Shown piece after piece: positions 11,710 through 37,038 of a stretch of 64,000 nt of DNA. Both the position numbers and the translations under genes were made by a program. The notes under the pieces were generated by a model. The model made no database searches. It saw nothing but the letters and a program-made list of their open reading frames with translations, and was not told the origin of the DNA. Source of the DNA: Lithospermum erythrorhizon (lineage: Eukaryota > Streptophyta > Magnoliopsida > Boraginales > Boraginaceae); assembly GCA_019722365.1 (NCBI GenBank), contig JADFUC010002415.1:1-64000 (forward strand). Direction: 5' to 3'. Within the stretch, counting starts at the first letter, position 1, and each line of letters begins with the position of its first letter.

Positions 11710-14700
11710 GGGTATAAACGAATCACCAACAATGGATGACTACGAAATTCAGGACTGAAACACACTAGTGTGATGATGGGATTAATGAAGGCAGCAGCTG
11801 CTATGAGTCAATGATCCAAATGACAAAGATCCCCTAAACAAAACAATGAAGGAAAATGATGCTATGAGGCAATGATTCAAAGGACAATGATCCCCTAACA
11901 ACAACACATACCCAACTATAATAAATCAAGAAAATCAACAAAAACTGATCTATCTCTAAAAAACTAAGAGCATACAACTTAATTCTACAAATTGAAGCAA
12001 CACCCAAATGCAAATATCAAGAACATCCCCTAAAAATCTCCAAACCCAAAAAATCCCAAATCCAAGCAATACCCAGATTCTAGTTTCAGCTAAAATAACT
12101 ACAGCAATAATAAAGCACCCATCTTTACAAGAACCAACTAAAATTACTAGCAATCAACTTCTACGCTCTATAAAAAAAAGATCAACTATGCTACAACAAG
12201 AAAATAGCATACAAACTAGAAAAAATGGGATCTTTTGTAGTAAGCTATAATAATAATTCAGTAAAGTAGAAGTTGCAAGAACTTACTTGGTTAAGAAAAA
12301 AAGAATAATGATAATAAAAATGATGGTAATAATAATAAATATAAATAATATAATGGTGGAGGTGGATTGCAATATGGGTTGTGATTTGGTTTGTGGAAAA
12401 AGAAGAAAGAAAAGTTCAAAAGGTCAAAATGCATAATGTTAGGACAGCGAAGTACACAAGAAACTGGTAACAAGGAAAGAAGAGTCTTCTATGGGAGGCG
12501 ACGACAAACACATTCTTAGGACTCATAATTATTAATCTATCTAAATCTTTATTATTAAAAGTATCAAATAGTCACATATATTGAAATATTACGGACAAGC
12601 TTTTTGCAGACTGCTTGGATGAAATTTCAATCGACGCACCCAGATGCCGCTGCGATACTCATTTAACGTAATAAGACGCAAATCACGTCACCTAATTAAA
12701 TCACACCTTAGGCAAACACATTAATAACATTATGGCGATGCACTCGACCAAAGAAAGATTTGGTAGTAAAAACGAACTCATGCGAATCATACATACTCTT
12801 TTGTACTCCACCAACTTTATCTATCAATGAATTTAAACTCGATCTTAAGCGATTAAGCGACTACTATTATCTATCTCACCTTTTTAATTTATAATGTTGG
12901 AATTATACTTCCTCTATTTTTTGGGCTTATCGCCCCAACCATTTCGCACATGACAAGCGAAGTTAAAGAAGAAAAACCATATCGAAAAATATGTGAATAA
13001 CGACAATTAATTAAAACTTAATTATCGATAATTGATAATTTAACAAGAAAAAATAGTCAAAGAGTATAATGAAAATGAAGAATTACAAACCAAATTATTG
13101 ATGAACAATTTATATTAAAATCTTAATTTTTAGTTGTATACATTTAGATAAAAATTAGAGATGATTATGTAGTAACTAATTCATTGTGATTTAAGTACTA
13201 GTAATTAATTTCACTTTAAGTAGGAAATAAAATTCTCTTGCACGGATCATTGACCTAAATTTCCTTACTACATACATTTAATCATTTGATACTAAATCGA
13301 GGGAGTATTATGTTAATTGTTTGAAGTGTAATAATGATGTTCTAGAATCAAAATAAAACTGAAAAATGTTCTGGAAGTAAAGCAGACTAGCAGAGTCTAG
13401 ACGTTTGAAATGGATCGAACTCTATCAACACACAATTTCTATGACTCTCTCTTTTTACTACTGTAGTACAGTAATTTTCATTCATTTCTTACATCAAATA
13501 TGTGCTTAAGAACATTCATTGCAAAAAAATCCTTACATCGCATTAATTTGTTTAAAATTTTCAAACCTCAAAATCTAGAAGTATTTTTTTGTTGGGCGAA
13601 TAATAAGAAATATATTACAAGTATATAAATATAGAATTTAAACAATAATACACTAGTATATAAGTTATTGAGGAGGTCGGTCATCTTATCACCATTTACC
13701 GTTACTTCCACTAAGATGACTTCTTTACAAGTAAACTAAAAGTTCGTGTAAGCACTATTTTTCATATTTTGTTATAACTTAATTATTTTATAATGGAAAT
13801 TCATTTTATTATTTTATAACTTAATAGAAACAACACATCCACAGCGTATAAACGACATGAAACCATCAATAAACTATATAAAAATTAGTTTAGATTGCAA
13901 ATTATAATTGACTTTCTCATATCGGTATTAGCACTGGTGAATTATTTTTAATTATATTATTAAAATAAAAATTAATATTGTAAAATTATTTTAAAAGACG
14001 AACCTAATTATATATAAATTTTATATTTTTTAATAAATAATTAATAATTATCACAAAGCTCAATTTTCAAAAAATCAAATGATACAATTAAATGAATTGA
14101 GGGAGTACTATATTTTGTATTCACTCACAAAATGATAAGCTCATCATGTAACATGTTAATTAATAAACTTAATTTTAGAACATATTTAACATACATGTTC
14201 ACTTGCATCGTGCACCTATGTCCTAATAAGGTATACGTTTGAAAAAAACGCATTAATTATATCTTAGATGACGAGACATGTTATATACTTTCTTCCTGTT
14301 CCTAAAAACAATGCTTATTATTTATTTTTGGTTTTACATTGAATTTAATAGAAAAGATATTTTTTATGCTTTTATAATATTTTTATAAAAATATATCAAT
14401 AAAAATATTTCAAATTTTTTTCATTGTTATATTTTTTTATCAAATAACAAACAAAAATATTACACATCGTAAATTTACATTAAAATTTAAAAATCAAAAG
14501 CGAATAATCTTTTTAAGAACGATGAATATTAATTATTCACCCCACAACGATATCAAGGTTACTAAATGAAAACACGTTTTTGTGGTGGATTTGTGCATGG
14601 TTATACAAACAAATCATAGAAGCAATTATATTATATACAAATTAGTCTATTCTTTCTATCGTCTAAGAGATATTAAAATAAATTGTTGGAAATAATTATT

Positions 14701-15592
14701 GGGTTCTAGAAATGTTTGTTTTAGAGAATGTAGCTTATTGTTTAGATGTCCAACATTGACCGGAAAGAAACTTCGACTACATTAATTAATTAGGTTTGAA
14801 ATTTCGTAGATGACCAGCCGGTCGATAGGGAACGCGTTGGTTATGTTCTTTTTATTTTCTGCGTCCCAAAATTTTTGAGATATTATACAGTAAATTTTAA
14901 TTTGTTTCATCATTTCAATAAATTTTCCTAAATTCTTGTCTCTCTTAATTAAGTCAAAATTGGAATCTATTTTCAAATTTCTATATTTCTCTTAAATTTT
15001 GGGATGAAAATGGAGAGTAATAATAAAATTCAAACGTATAGGCTGCTAGCATTGCTAGATGCTGACCATCAAAGGCTGCGTCCAACCTTTTTGCTATCTA
15101 TTCATCTCATGTTTAATTGCTAAATCTGACTAAATATTTTTTTTTAAAAGTTCGTTCTGTTCAAAATTTCAACATAAATATAAAGTTTTGGTGATTTATT
15201 TCATAGAATAATTTTTTTAAAATCAGAATTTGATTGTTGTCTAAGATGAGAAGTATATAGCATTAGTATATACTGTTTCTGATTATAAATTAATTAGCAA
15301 ATTGAGTATGTTGAAGACAAATACCTAGTGATAATTTGATAATTGAAGCTACTGAAAGTGAGTAGAAGCCAACGAATGACCATTTAAACAGCACAAAACA
15401 AATCATTTCAGGCTAACCACAGTTAACATAAACTTTCTTCATCAAGAAAACAAGATGTTCATGTTACCATAAATGAAAATTTACAATGACCATAGATAAT
15501 AAACCAGCAAAATCAGTGGAAACTGGAAAGAGCCCACATTAAAGGAGTTATTTGTCCTCTTCACGACCACCATTCTTTTCTGCATCAGCTCT
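11710..15592. other. Intergenic between flippase 5' end and HMG gene 3' end
   Basis: The left part (to about 12500) is the 5' leader/promoter side of the flippase gene, with a pyrimidine-rich stretch on the - strand around 12290-12420. The remainder is very AT-rich. Two copies of GAGGGAGTA (about 13301 and 14099) resemble termini of Stowaway-type MITEs, but the opposite ends could not be paired. No gene was recognised. The HMG gene's likely original stop (15585-15587) and 3' end lie at the right edge. Confidence 0.4.
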
Positions 15593-17954
15593 CTACATCT
15601 TCCACATCAACTTCATGATCCTGGCCCTGCTCAATGGTCTGACTTCAGTTGATTTTTCTACCATTGGCCTATTTCGGTTAACTTGAGCTGTTTCTTTCTC
15701 TGCCTTTTCTGAGTTACACACTTCATCATCAACTGATTCTTTTTCCGCCTTAGCTAGCTCATCCTCCTCATCAACGTTAATTGTTTCTTTTTCTGCCTTG
15801 TTTGGTGACTCTTCTTCAACCTGGAAACAAAGGGAAACATAATCTGATATATACTCATTACACCAAAATAATAGATTAAACAGCAATGGACAAGAAACTG
15901 ACATCGTCATCCCCAGAACCTTGAGGAGATTCCACAGCTTTATCATACTCTGCCTTAAGCTCTGCTGCTTTGTCCGAGTATGGCTTCTTCTCCTGTTAAC
16001 AACAATTAAACCATAATCAATACAGCCTGAATATAGCACAACAAAAGCAGCTGTTGTTCGAAACAAAACAATCACCCACTTCATCAGTCATGGATTTCCA
16101 TTTCTCCCCAGCTTCCTTGGCCACCTAAACATTGTCGAATGAAGAAATAGGGATCAGCAAAGCATGCAAAATATTAACTATATGAAATAACAATTTATAT
16201 ATCTCCTAATTACTAACTTTACGGAATTAGCACAAAGATAAGAACACATAAATGGGAGTCTTACAATTGATCCCTTCTTAGAATCAGGATTCGCTTCTGT
16301 AAATTCCTTCCTGAAATCATCCCTGAAAAACAGATAATTCAATTATAATACATGAATTTGGTAATAAATATGTAGAACAAAACCAAGTAGACAATACACA
16401 ATGGATTACAGGAAGACAAAGAAAGCAGTGCGAGGGCGCTTTGGTGCATTTGGATCCTTTTCTTTTTTCTCCTTCTTCGCCTTTGGTTCTGTCAACTTAG
16501 GCTTCCTCCTGAAACAATGTACTCCGATATAAACATTAAAGAAATTTCAAAAGAACAATGATCAGAATAATAAAACAATGTTAATCAATTTAGTTAATTA
16601 GTCTGTTCTGTTATAGCAACACAAAACATAATACAAGACGAGCAAAAAAAATGATTTAAGTACCTCTCAGATGGCTTTTTCTTGGTATCAGTAGGGCCTT
16701 CGACAACTAGAGCATCTATTTAAATTGAAGAAATTAGCAAAATTAGCAAACCACATTCATAAATTATGTATAAGAATATGTATCTTCAGTCTGAATTAAA
16801 TACCTAAGTTCATCTTGATTTTAGCATCAAGGCTGCAACTGTGAAAGCTAATTAAAGCAACTGGGACATCTTTCTTGCATTCATCACTGCAAATTTTCAG
16901 AGAATTGCTTAGTCATTTACCTAATAACAACTAGGCCTGTAAAGTAACCTAAAAGCTCAATTCGACTCGAGAACTTCGATCATATATAGTTCAAAACAAA
17001 CTCGAACCACATAAATTTATAGTTTTATTTTTATTTTTTCATACTTTATCATTAAGATTCTAATGTTCCGATTGAACTTCGAAATGTTCAAACCGAATCA
17101 AAACTCAATGTTGCCAGTTCATTCAAACCTCGAGCCGAACCTCAAATCATTTATGTTCAAGCCAAACACGAACATGTTCATGTTGGATAGAGTTCGGCTA
17201 ATTTACATGCCTAAATTAACAGACATACACAAATGAAGACAAAACAGGGTTTTAACATCATATCAAAATCACATTTAAATTAATTACAAAACTAATTATT
17301 TGGACAAAAAAATACTACAACGACTACTGTATTACCGTATAAACAAACAAATAATTTCAAAGCTTGAATATCCTTTAAAACATCATGTTCTTTTAATTCA
17401 TATACATAATAAACATCACATGAATCCATCTAATTCCTAATAAAAGCACAAAATAAAATGATCCAGTACAGTTAAACAACAAATCATACCTCAAAACCAG
17501 GCATATTGCCTTAATAACACAAGATTAACCAACACTTATGAATGGTACAAGCCTTGCAGCACAACGTACAACACGGAATAACGTAAACTACCCATTACAA
17601 ATTTACAAGTAAACAACAACTAGAGCCTTAAAACAAATCATATTATATTAATCATACAAAATTAACCAACAATTACTAATAGTACAATCATTGCAGCACA
17701 ACGTACAACACGGAAGAGATTAAAATACCCATTAGAACTAAACAACAAACAGTTCCTTAAAACAAATCATATCGTATTAATTATACAAAATGAACCCACA
17801 ATTACAAATGGTACAATCATTGAAGCACAAGGTACACAAAAGCATACCATTTAGTAAAAGCGCTTCCATCTTTAGCGCGTTTGAGACCAGTGGGAGCAGA
17901 TTCCTCCACCTCTACCTCCACCTCAGCTTCAACCCTCTTCCTAAGTCTACCCAT
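15593..17954 (-). CDS. HMGB7: HMG-box protein, HMGB7-like
   Basis: Eight exons on the - strand (17954-17848, 16886-16804, 16715-16664, 16508-16410, 16322-16265, 16124-16080, 15992-15903, 15820-15593) splice in frame to about 253 residues. Exon 1 gives a basic start and TGLKRAKDGSAFTKC. Exon 2 adds CDECKKDVPVALISFHSC, the Cys/His motif found ahead of the HMG box in plant HMGB7. Exons 4-7 encode the HMG box (KDPNAPKRPRTAFFVFL, then GEKWKSMTDEEKKPY and KAAELKAEYDKAVE). The acidic tail carries three KAEKE repeats. HMGB proteins are nuclear architectural factors that bend DNA; HMGB7 is the divergent plant member. The last about 17 codons (VRPLSRARIMKLMWKM) are basic and unlike the family. Another frame there gives an acidic end (EQGQDHEVDVED) stopping at 15585, so a frameshift near 15640 is suspected. 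Confidence 0.85.
16933..17212. mobile_element. hAT-like MITE in HMG-gene intron 1
   Basis: The left end AGGCCTGTAAA (16933-16943) is the near-perfect inverse of the right end TTTACATGCCT (17202-17212). The interior has the repeated Glu/Arg-codon-like pattern (CTCGAGCCGAACC, GTTCAAACCGAATC) typical of the common plant hAT-derived non-autonomous elements whose ends read like AGG(C/G)NTGTAAA. A clear 8-bp target duplication was not found. A similar interior pattern without clear ends occurs at about 25620-25930 in gyrase intron 1. Confidence 0.55.
17477..17848. repeat. Three tandem copies of an intronic segment abutting an exon-1 donor
   Basis: Three direct copies start at AACAAATCAT (about 17477, 17632 and 17761). 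Each contains the core AACCAACA-like sequence, then ACAATCATTG-CAGCACAA and GTACA. Spacing is about 155 then 129 bases, with divergence between copies. The third copy ends at the exon 1 splice donor of the HMG gene, so the duplication grew out of the 5' end of intron 1. Confidence 0.7.
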
Positions 17955-18345
17955 TTGCCTTTGATTTTGTTTACAAAAAATGTTTTTCAACTTTTTTAGA
18001 GTATTGTTGGTTGATAAATAGGAGTTTAATGTAGTATAAAAAGGACTAAATTTATCTTTGCTTGTCAAAAATTTGGGTTAATTTGGGAGGGAGATTATGG
18101 CGGTTCACAGGAATTTGGGGGTTCGAATTTTTAAGAGTTTGGATTTGGCGCCACTTGAAATCGAAAGTATGTCGTGCCCTTTATAGTTCGGGTCATATGT
18201 GGCATTATTAACATTGCCAAATTTGACAGTGTGGGTTTTCCCCATACGACATTAAGGAGACCTAAATAATATTACCAATTTCGTAAAACATATCAGATGC
18301 AATTATCAGATAATTAATTGCGATAAAGATATTACTCAAAAAAAT

Positions 18346-18660
18346 AATTAATTGTTGATAAATAAAAAGAAAAACATAATCAATAACAATATACTGACTG
18401 ACATAATCCTATGTAGTTTCATAAGCCAGACTTTTAACCAATAAGACAATTATTCTCTTCAACCACACATCATAATTAATTGGGTGATAAAGAAAAACAT
18501 AATCAATAAAAAAATATATTTGACATTGATCGACATAAGGTAAGCCTTTTAACCAAAATTGATAAAAGAACAATCGTTTCCTCAACAATTATAACCTAAT
18601 TAATTGGGCTGATAAATAAAAATAAAAACATAATCAATAAAAATATATGTGTTAAATTAA
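18346..18660. repeat. Tandem repeat, about 125-bp period
   Basis: AATTAATTG followed by a GATAAA-AAACATAATCAATAA block recurs starting at 18346, 18474 and 18598 (spacing 128 and 124). Each copy is followed by a divergent spacer containing CCTTTTAACCAA or CTTTTAACCAATAAG. The last copy is partial. No function is evident. Confidence 0.7.
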
Positions 18661-19750
18661 ATTTTCTTATAGTTAAAAAGTTTTCAATTTATAATCTTAT
18701 AAATGTAAAGATATGTGCCAGATATATCTGCTGCAGGCGACTTCACACGATATTAGACCATACCTGTGGTCATGTACACTATGTGCTCCGATTTTATGCG
18801 ATTTATTCATTTAAGGCCAGTACTTGTATTCAAAAATTGGATAAAGCCGCATAATTATTTCAAATAACATAATTGTCATCAAAATAAACCAATTCTCATT
18901 TTCATCTCTATAAATAGGGAGATACCAATTTAAATATTTTTCAATAACTAATAGCCCAACTCTATCATAAGCTTTTACAAATAATTCAACTCAAACAGCA
19001 TGTAAGACTGCCAAAAAATAAATGGGCCAGCAAGGCATCACGAAACCCTCATTTCGTTGTGAGTTCTCGCAAAGTAGTCCAACAAAGCTTAAATGGAAAG
19101 ACAAATACCTCCCATCTTTATTGAAAATGTCCGAATATATTGAACGCAGTAAAATATTATACGGCATCGACCATTTCAATGTCAGCGATCGAAAGGAAAG
19201 TGCTAGCAAATACAACGGGGTTAAAAAATGTACTAAAGGCTGTTGACTTGGCTCACGGACATTAAGGCCGGGCTCACATTCAAGCTGTCTTAGAAACAAT
19301 ATAGACAATCCTTGATGTAGTTCGCGATTAAAATGTTCAATTTAAAACAATGTAGAAAACACCTATTTATGTTTCAGAAATTAGTTTTGAGGTTACTAAG
19401 AGATAACCAACCTCATTATGCTTGGAAATAATTGTACTTTTATTTGCTCAATGAATAAAGTTAGCATTGCTACCATTTGCACGAAAGATAAGCTCAATGT
19501 AATCTCAAATATTTCAACGTGTCGCAAGAGGCAATAATGACTGAATTGGAATATGAAGTCAAGGCAATTAACGAAGGACAGTTACGTAAACAAACAAGGT
19601 ATTTAATGCATTTCAATAATATAAAATGTGAATGTACTTTAAGAATATGAAAGGTTTTTTAGTACTCTATAAATAAATCCATGGAAATGTAGAATGCATG
19701 CATTCAAAAGTATAGTTCATCCTCCATATTAAACTTACTCGGAAAAAAAC

Positions 19751-19855
19751 ATGGCTACTAGAAAATATTTACATCAAGAACTTCCTAATCAAATAATTAC
19801 CGACATAATCATTCACGGTGTATTCATTCCGCTAAACCGAGGCATAGCTTTTTAA
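19751..19855 (+). pseudogene. F-box-like N-terminal fragment (tentative)
   Basis: A 34-codon frame (LHQELPNQIITDIIIHGVF) has the LPxxIIxxI pattern of the first helix of an F-box. It ends at TAA soon after, and nothing downstream could be linked to it as an exon. It may be the start of a decayed F-box gene or chance. No SKP1-binding function can be inferred. Confidence 0.25.
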
Positions 19856-22800
19856 CTCATAAGTTTCTGATTTTTTTTTTATAATTTGACGGTCATTTTA
19901 AATTTGGTTATTAAGTTCAATTAAACAAACATTTGCTGACTACATAAGTACGCCTTTAAGAATGCAAGGCCGACAAAATTCCTTGTGAGTTCATGGCATA
20001 TAGACGAATCAAAACGCTTGTTTGAAAAGTTATTTATGGACTCTATGCTAAAAGTGAAACAAGCTCATATAAAAAAAGGAATTGCAAGTATGTTTGTCTT
20101 CAAGGGTATCACTATCTATTGTTTATCTAGTTCAGCTTTATGATGATTTTCTCAAGCATGAGGTTGAATTCTTTCAATGAAAGCATCTTGACGTAAGGAC
20201 TAAAAATATTTAAAACTAATAAAGGAAGCTGGTCACTCAGAAAGACATGCACGCAGATTACTGACTTGGAAGGATAAACCAATACAGTACAAGATATTTG
20301 TGCCATAAAAAACTCACAAGAACTTGCAAAAGCAGTTAGTTGTAATAACCCGCTCCGCATCAATATTACCTACTAGTTGCTCTGTGGATTTATTTATATA
20401 GAACCAAATTAACTAATCTGGCTGGCTTGCATTTATAACTAAAAAGTTTTAGTCATAGAAATACAGTTTCATTGGATAAACTTAAGATCGATCAATTAAA
20501 ACCATCTACATAAACCATTTACAATAAACCAATCATGTCTAAGAGGAAAACCCATCTCCTCTCTGTAAATGAGCTCACCTTCCCTCATTTTTTTTTTTTC
20601 TTCGATTTCTTCCATCTCGCACTTATAGCTTCTTCTCATCATCCTCGATTCAAGGTGCTGAAACCTTGCATTTCAGAGTTCGGACGAGTCAATTTTTTAT
20701 TTGATGCATGCACCCGATTCTCGCTCAAACCTAGTTGTCTTTAAAGAAAGGCCTTTGGATGAGTTAATCGCGGTAGTTTGTATGACCTTTGGGGATTTAG
20801 TTGATTTCGCTTTTGTGGTTATTATTGCTTATAATTATTATTTAGGCCTAGATTATAAGATAGTAGATGACAATAACTCATTAGAAAGTGTCAGGTATAC
20901 TGAAATGAATTTTGACACTTTTAATAATTTTTTTCAAATTATATAAATATGTTATTGACCTCTATCAGGATTGTTTTCGAGGTGGAAGTTATGATTTATG
21001 TTGTCGGAGGAAATATATTGAAATTAGCTTATTGTATTTTGAAAGAAGAAATGTATCAGAAACTGCTTCTGATTAGTTGGAAAAGGATATTTCTCAGTTG
21101 ATCGAAATTGGTTGTTAGTATTAAGGCGGGTCTAATCGATTACGATTTAGCCTTTGATACTGAAATTGCCATTTTAATACCAACAATTAAGAATCTATAT
21201 CAGTTGTTAATTTTAAACTAAAATGGGTCATGTGTCAATCGAAGACAAAGATAAAATTTATCACAGCAAGAACGGTGTTTTGATTGCACGCGAACACGTG
21301 AAAAGCTACCGATCAGATGCAAGACGTTTATTTAAATCAGCGAATACGTCATCGTTGCATGACATGCGGAACGTACATGTAATCGTTGTATGATTATGTA
21401 TATCCATTCAGGCGAGCCATGTTATGATTATGCCATCAGATGCCACAAGATTTGTCGAGGTGTTAAATAAATAACTCTCAACGATGCTTCAAGCACAAAA
21501 TTTGCCTGCATCAGTATTTCCGTACCACGTAAGGCCAGGATTGGATTTATGATCACAGATGTTTTACGCTACGGATATCGTTTTCGAGTAGAAAATATTT
21601 ATAGGCGCTATTTATTATGACATCGAAAGTGACTCGAGCATCGTGATCTTCGACCCCATGGGATGACAGGTCAAAGCCACCTCCTCCCTCGCAGATACGT
21701 GACTTATCGCTCCTACATACCTCAAGGTATACTGCCATTCTATACTTGGGTTGGCCTTATACTTATGATATTGGTCTCACTATTTTATACATAAGTTGGT
21801 CATACTGAGACAGCCTACACAATGGCATAAGTTGCTGCTCGGCCCATACTTTGCATATTAATGTGCTTATTAGCGATTGGTCCATTCCCCGTTATGCATC
21901 ATACGCATTTGGTGCCAAGATAATGTCATAAATGTCAGCCTTTATTTATTCCTATACTTTTTGTATTATATCTTCGACATGTTGTTTAAATTTTCATTAT
22001 TGCATTTAATCCTTACACCTATTTATTGTTGGTGGATATCATAACATTGTTTGTGATGTCATTACGAAATTATGTCTAATTAGGTTTTGGCCGATTATCG
22101 ATAATATTATCGATTTTCATGATCCTAGGTCAGACATCATATACATCCTTATGTTAAAAGTCAGTTGGTTAACTGTCTTTGAACCAGCACAGTATAAAAT
22201 TATAAACCGACGCTATGCAAATCTATAAATGATGCTGATTATATTTTATATATAAGGAAAGTTTGATTCAACTATTAATATATAAAAGCATGACATAACC
22301 ACGATTGCTGACAATTCATTGAAGTAATAAGTTTCAGAGACTAAATGGAGAATACCTAAGTAGATAATTTACTAAGTTATCTGATTATATACATGGGACA
22401 GATGGTGTGATAATGAAACGATTTTATATGACAAATATTTAGATGCTATGAGGTATAACTTATAACGAAGACTTAGCCAACTAAAGATAGTATTTGAGTT
22501 GCTGCATGCTTGAAGCTGTATATTATGTCTTAATTAGCTATACCCAAGAAAGACAACAAATGTAGAGATGATCTCATATTAAGTGCATCGCAGTAAGTTG
22601 ACGCAAAAGGATTTGCTCCGGCCAAGTTAGCTCCGAAACCATTAAGCGAGATTTATCTTGTCGAGAGGAGCATATAAACAACTTTGGCATAATGTTAAAT
22701 GCGTAGTTGTCTCAATTATCCGTTTGCATAGACGTGTTAACGCTCGCGATATTTCAGATTCACTGCTAACACCATTTTCCTAAAGGCGGTCGCTTATGCT

Positions 22801-25217
22801 CAAGTTGTCATGGACGACCGAGATACGAAAGAGTCGAAGACCATGAGGCTTTTTATTTTGTTGCACGTAATACTATTGTCTCGAAGCCGCGAAACAAGTC
22901 GCTTGATGTCGTATTTATATTATTACTTTTCGGGCCATAGGCTATTATTATTCACCCATTGACGAATGGGATATTTTATAATCACGCAACAAGCTTCATA
23001 TTCTTATCGCTATCCATCGCCGCGACTCGACATTTAAGCTTCGACGACTGGCCCTGCACCTTAAGTGGCTCCCACCATGGCTATAAGATAAGGCGTAGAG
23101 AAATTCCACAAAAATACAAAATACGGATAAAAATAAGGATATTTAAGATCATTGTGCTTCAATGCTGAACACGCTATCGAATATTTAATCAAGACATATG
23201 AAAAGAACTTAGCACCAATCGGGCCATCGTATAGCTTCACAAACATCGCCCAAGCGCAACAACTTGGTGATGCCTTTTACAAGTCGGTGATCGAGTGTCA
23301 TTATATTAACGGAATGATAAGCAAAACTATTCAACTTGATGATGTCGTTGAGCAAAAGTCATAGCATTCGAACTTTGAATGACATGACCAAGATGCTAAA
23401 AAATTTCAAGATGCCTCGGATGACAAGAGATTGGACCTTCAAGTCAAAATATTATGTTCTAACAATAATTATTAATCTTGATATGTGTAATCAATAAAGT
23501 ATAAATCTATAGAAAGTTGATTGCTAGATATGTTCCTACCTCTCTCCTAGGGTATATTCGATGATTTACTAGACAAAATTTCAACGTCATTGCTTCAAAT
23601 TGTAAGTCCTTCTGCATTACTAGAATTACTTATATAGTTATATACGCATTACTAGAATTACTTATATGATTGGGATAAAAATTACATTTAATTTCAAGTC
23701 TTACTTTGCTTCTCCACCATAAGCAAAGGTTATGATGCTTACAAATGAGGACGCTACTTACCATATTAAATAGATATATTATGCTTGGACAAGACAAGTG
23801 TACCTTGACTAATGAATACCTAAACAAGCTGACATCTGCTGGAGAGCACCACGAGCAGGTCCCAAACGACCATATTGTACTTCCCGCATGACATTATTTA
23901 TGTAAGTGACCCAAACGATTTAGACCGAGTAAACCGTCACAGTACGATTCTAGATTCACACCTACGCTTATTGCTCATACCCAAGTGACACAAAGAAATT
24001 ACATTTTAGAAACACATATCGTGACTCGACACGCCAAGTGAAATTGCGTTGTCTGCCACCTATTGTGTCCCGCTTGCCTATATATGAAAAGGGGCAAATC
24101 GGCACGCGCTAAAGTTTCAATAATACTTCATTCGTTTTTGCCATTTCTATATTATTTAAATTCTACGACTATTTTCAGCAATCAAGAAAGTTACAAAAAA
24201 TTTGTATAAGTCATATAGCAAAGGCTTCAAAATCTTTATCAAAAATAGCTGGCCTTTATTTAGCCTATCATTAATTGTTATCAATCATTGAAGGCAATGA
24301 AAAATCACTCATAGCAACTAGAGTACTTGATAACTTAATAGCCCACCCATATAGTATTTAAACCTACTTTTGTATAAGTTCAGTATATTGGCATTATACT
24401 CGTCAGATGTTTTGAGTCTCATTATATGAGTTTTTCAGTTTGGTCAAAGTCACAATTATTCTGCAAGATTGTAGCTCAAGATTATAGATTTCTGCCAACC
24501 CACTTCATGATCCATGCGACACTCGTCAGTTTCAACGCCACGCAATTAAAGATCTACTGCCCAATAAATGTAGTAAGGTTTATTATTTAATTAAAACCCA
24601 CACTATTAGCCATACTAATGCAATTCTATAGTAAAATCGAGATTATGATTCCAACAAATACATGTATCAGTGGCATGTAAGCCACAAGATTGACGGCTCG
24701 ACATGCCTGAGCTCAAAATCGAACTCAACTGCCTCAATAATTCACTAAAACGCCGAACCTAAATGGGCTTCGATTATTTGCCAAATAATTATATGTCCAA
24801 TGGAAAAAGAACTGTATATAATTCAATTTCACGAACTCTTTAAAATTAATTACGCAATCTACATATACTTGGAATTATATCACATTACCCATTTTAGATC
24901 ACATTATTCACTTTAGATTGGTCACTACAAAAACTTTTGTAATACACCCTCAACCAATATACTCAACATTTTGTTTATTAAATTACATTTGATTTAACAT
25001 CAATCGAAAGTCCGAAACAACTGACAAATAACCCCGAAACGGAAATTTCCGAATGAACCCTAAAACAACGAGCCAATTCCGGTAAAATCTTTTGGCGCGT
25101 GGTCTTTTTAATGTTTTGAAGTATAAACCCTAACTCTGCGGTTTGCATGTATTTATTATCAGATAATTCTTTTCATTTCTTGCTGGAAAACTTTATCGTC
25201 TTTAATTAATCAATGGC

Positions 25218-36551
<11,334 letters not shown>

Positions 36552-37038
36552 AGATTGGATGAATCCTGGCCAATCAGCTCTTTTGCACATTCGATTGTAT
36601 AAAGCTAAGTAAAAATCTTGTGCTGGTTTTAGAACAGATGTTAATTGCTCCCCAGATTAGATCAAAGTAATCGGTCAGTAATTATCTTCTAGAGTGCATC
36701 CTCTTCTAGTTTTGATAGAACTATGAATTTTGTATTTACGGAGCTTCTTGTTGGGGCTCAATCCGAGGAGTTTTGCAGTAGCGGAAACTTTGCAGTTAGG
36801 GATGTGTTCTTTACATAAATTGTAAATTAAATATAATGATCAAACAAATTTTTGTTATATGGATAGTTGACATGTTTATTGTTCTTTGCCTTATAAAATG
36901 CACTTCGATTCATTACTTTGCTCATATCCAGAATTTATAGATACAAGTTCATCAACAAGCAATGCATCTTATCTTCCATCTGTACCATCCAATTCAACAA
37001 TTTTCCTGCAAACCTCCATCTCTTGCACATGTCTTCGA
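36552..37038. other. Convergent intergenic region, gyrase/RGLG
   Basis: 487 bp hold the 3' ends of two convergent genes. No coding potential is seen apart from frames antisense to the RGLG last exon. AAATATAATGATC near 36829 and AATAAAC-like words on the - strand are possible polyadenylation context. Nothing else was recognised. Confidence 0.45.

Larger units (their letters stand above)
17955..25217. other. Gene-poor region between HMG and gyrase genes
   Basis: The HMG gene promoter is at the left edge (divergent from gyrase, about 7.2 kb away). Beyond it lie a tandem repeat (18346-18660) and a possible F-box scrap (19751-19855). The rest is long, composition-variable sequence with many CG-containing words, e.g. 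21240-24150, that looks like old transposon-derived DNA. No frame longer than about 105 codons exists there and none matches a family I can name; a 70-codon frame at 23152-23364 (HAIEYLIKTYEKNLAPIG) is unassigned. Confidence 0.4.

Noticed and set aside
13285..14112. Full Stowaway element bounded by the two GAGGGAGTA words
   Set aside because: The two words are in the same orientation and no inverse partners were found.
19022..19246. 74-codon + strand frame with a 105-codon - strand partner
   Set aside because: Neither strand shows a recognisable motif; they are mutual shadows in unannotated DNA.
23152..23364. 70-codon frame suggestive of a Sel1/F-box-type repeat
   Set aside because: Only a loose resemblance (HAIEYLIKTYEKN) and no linked exon; left unassigned.
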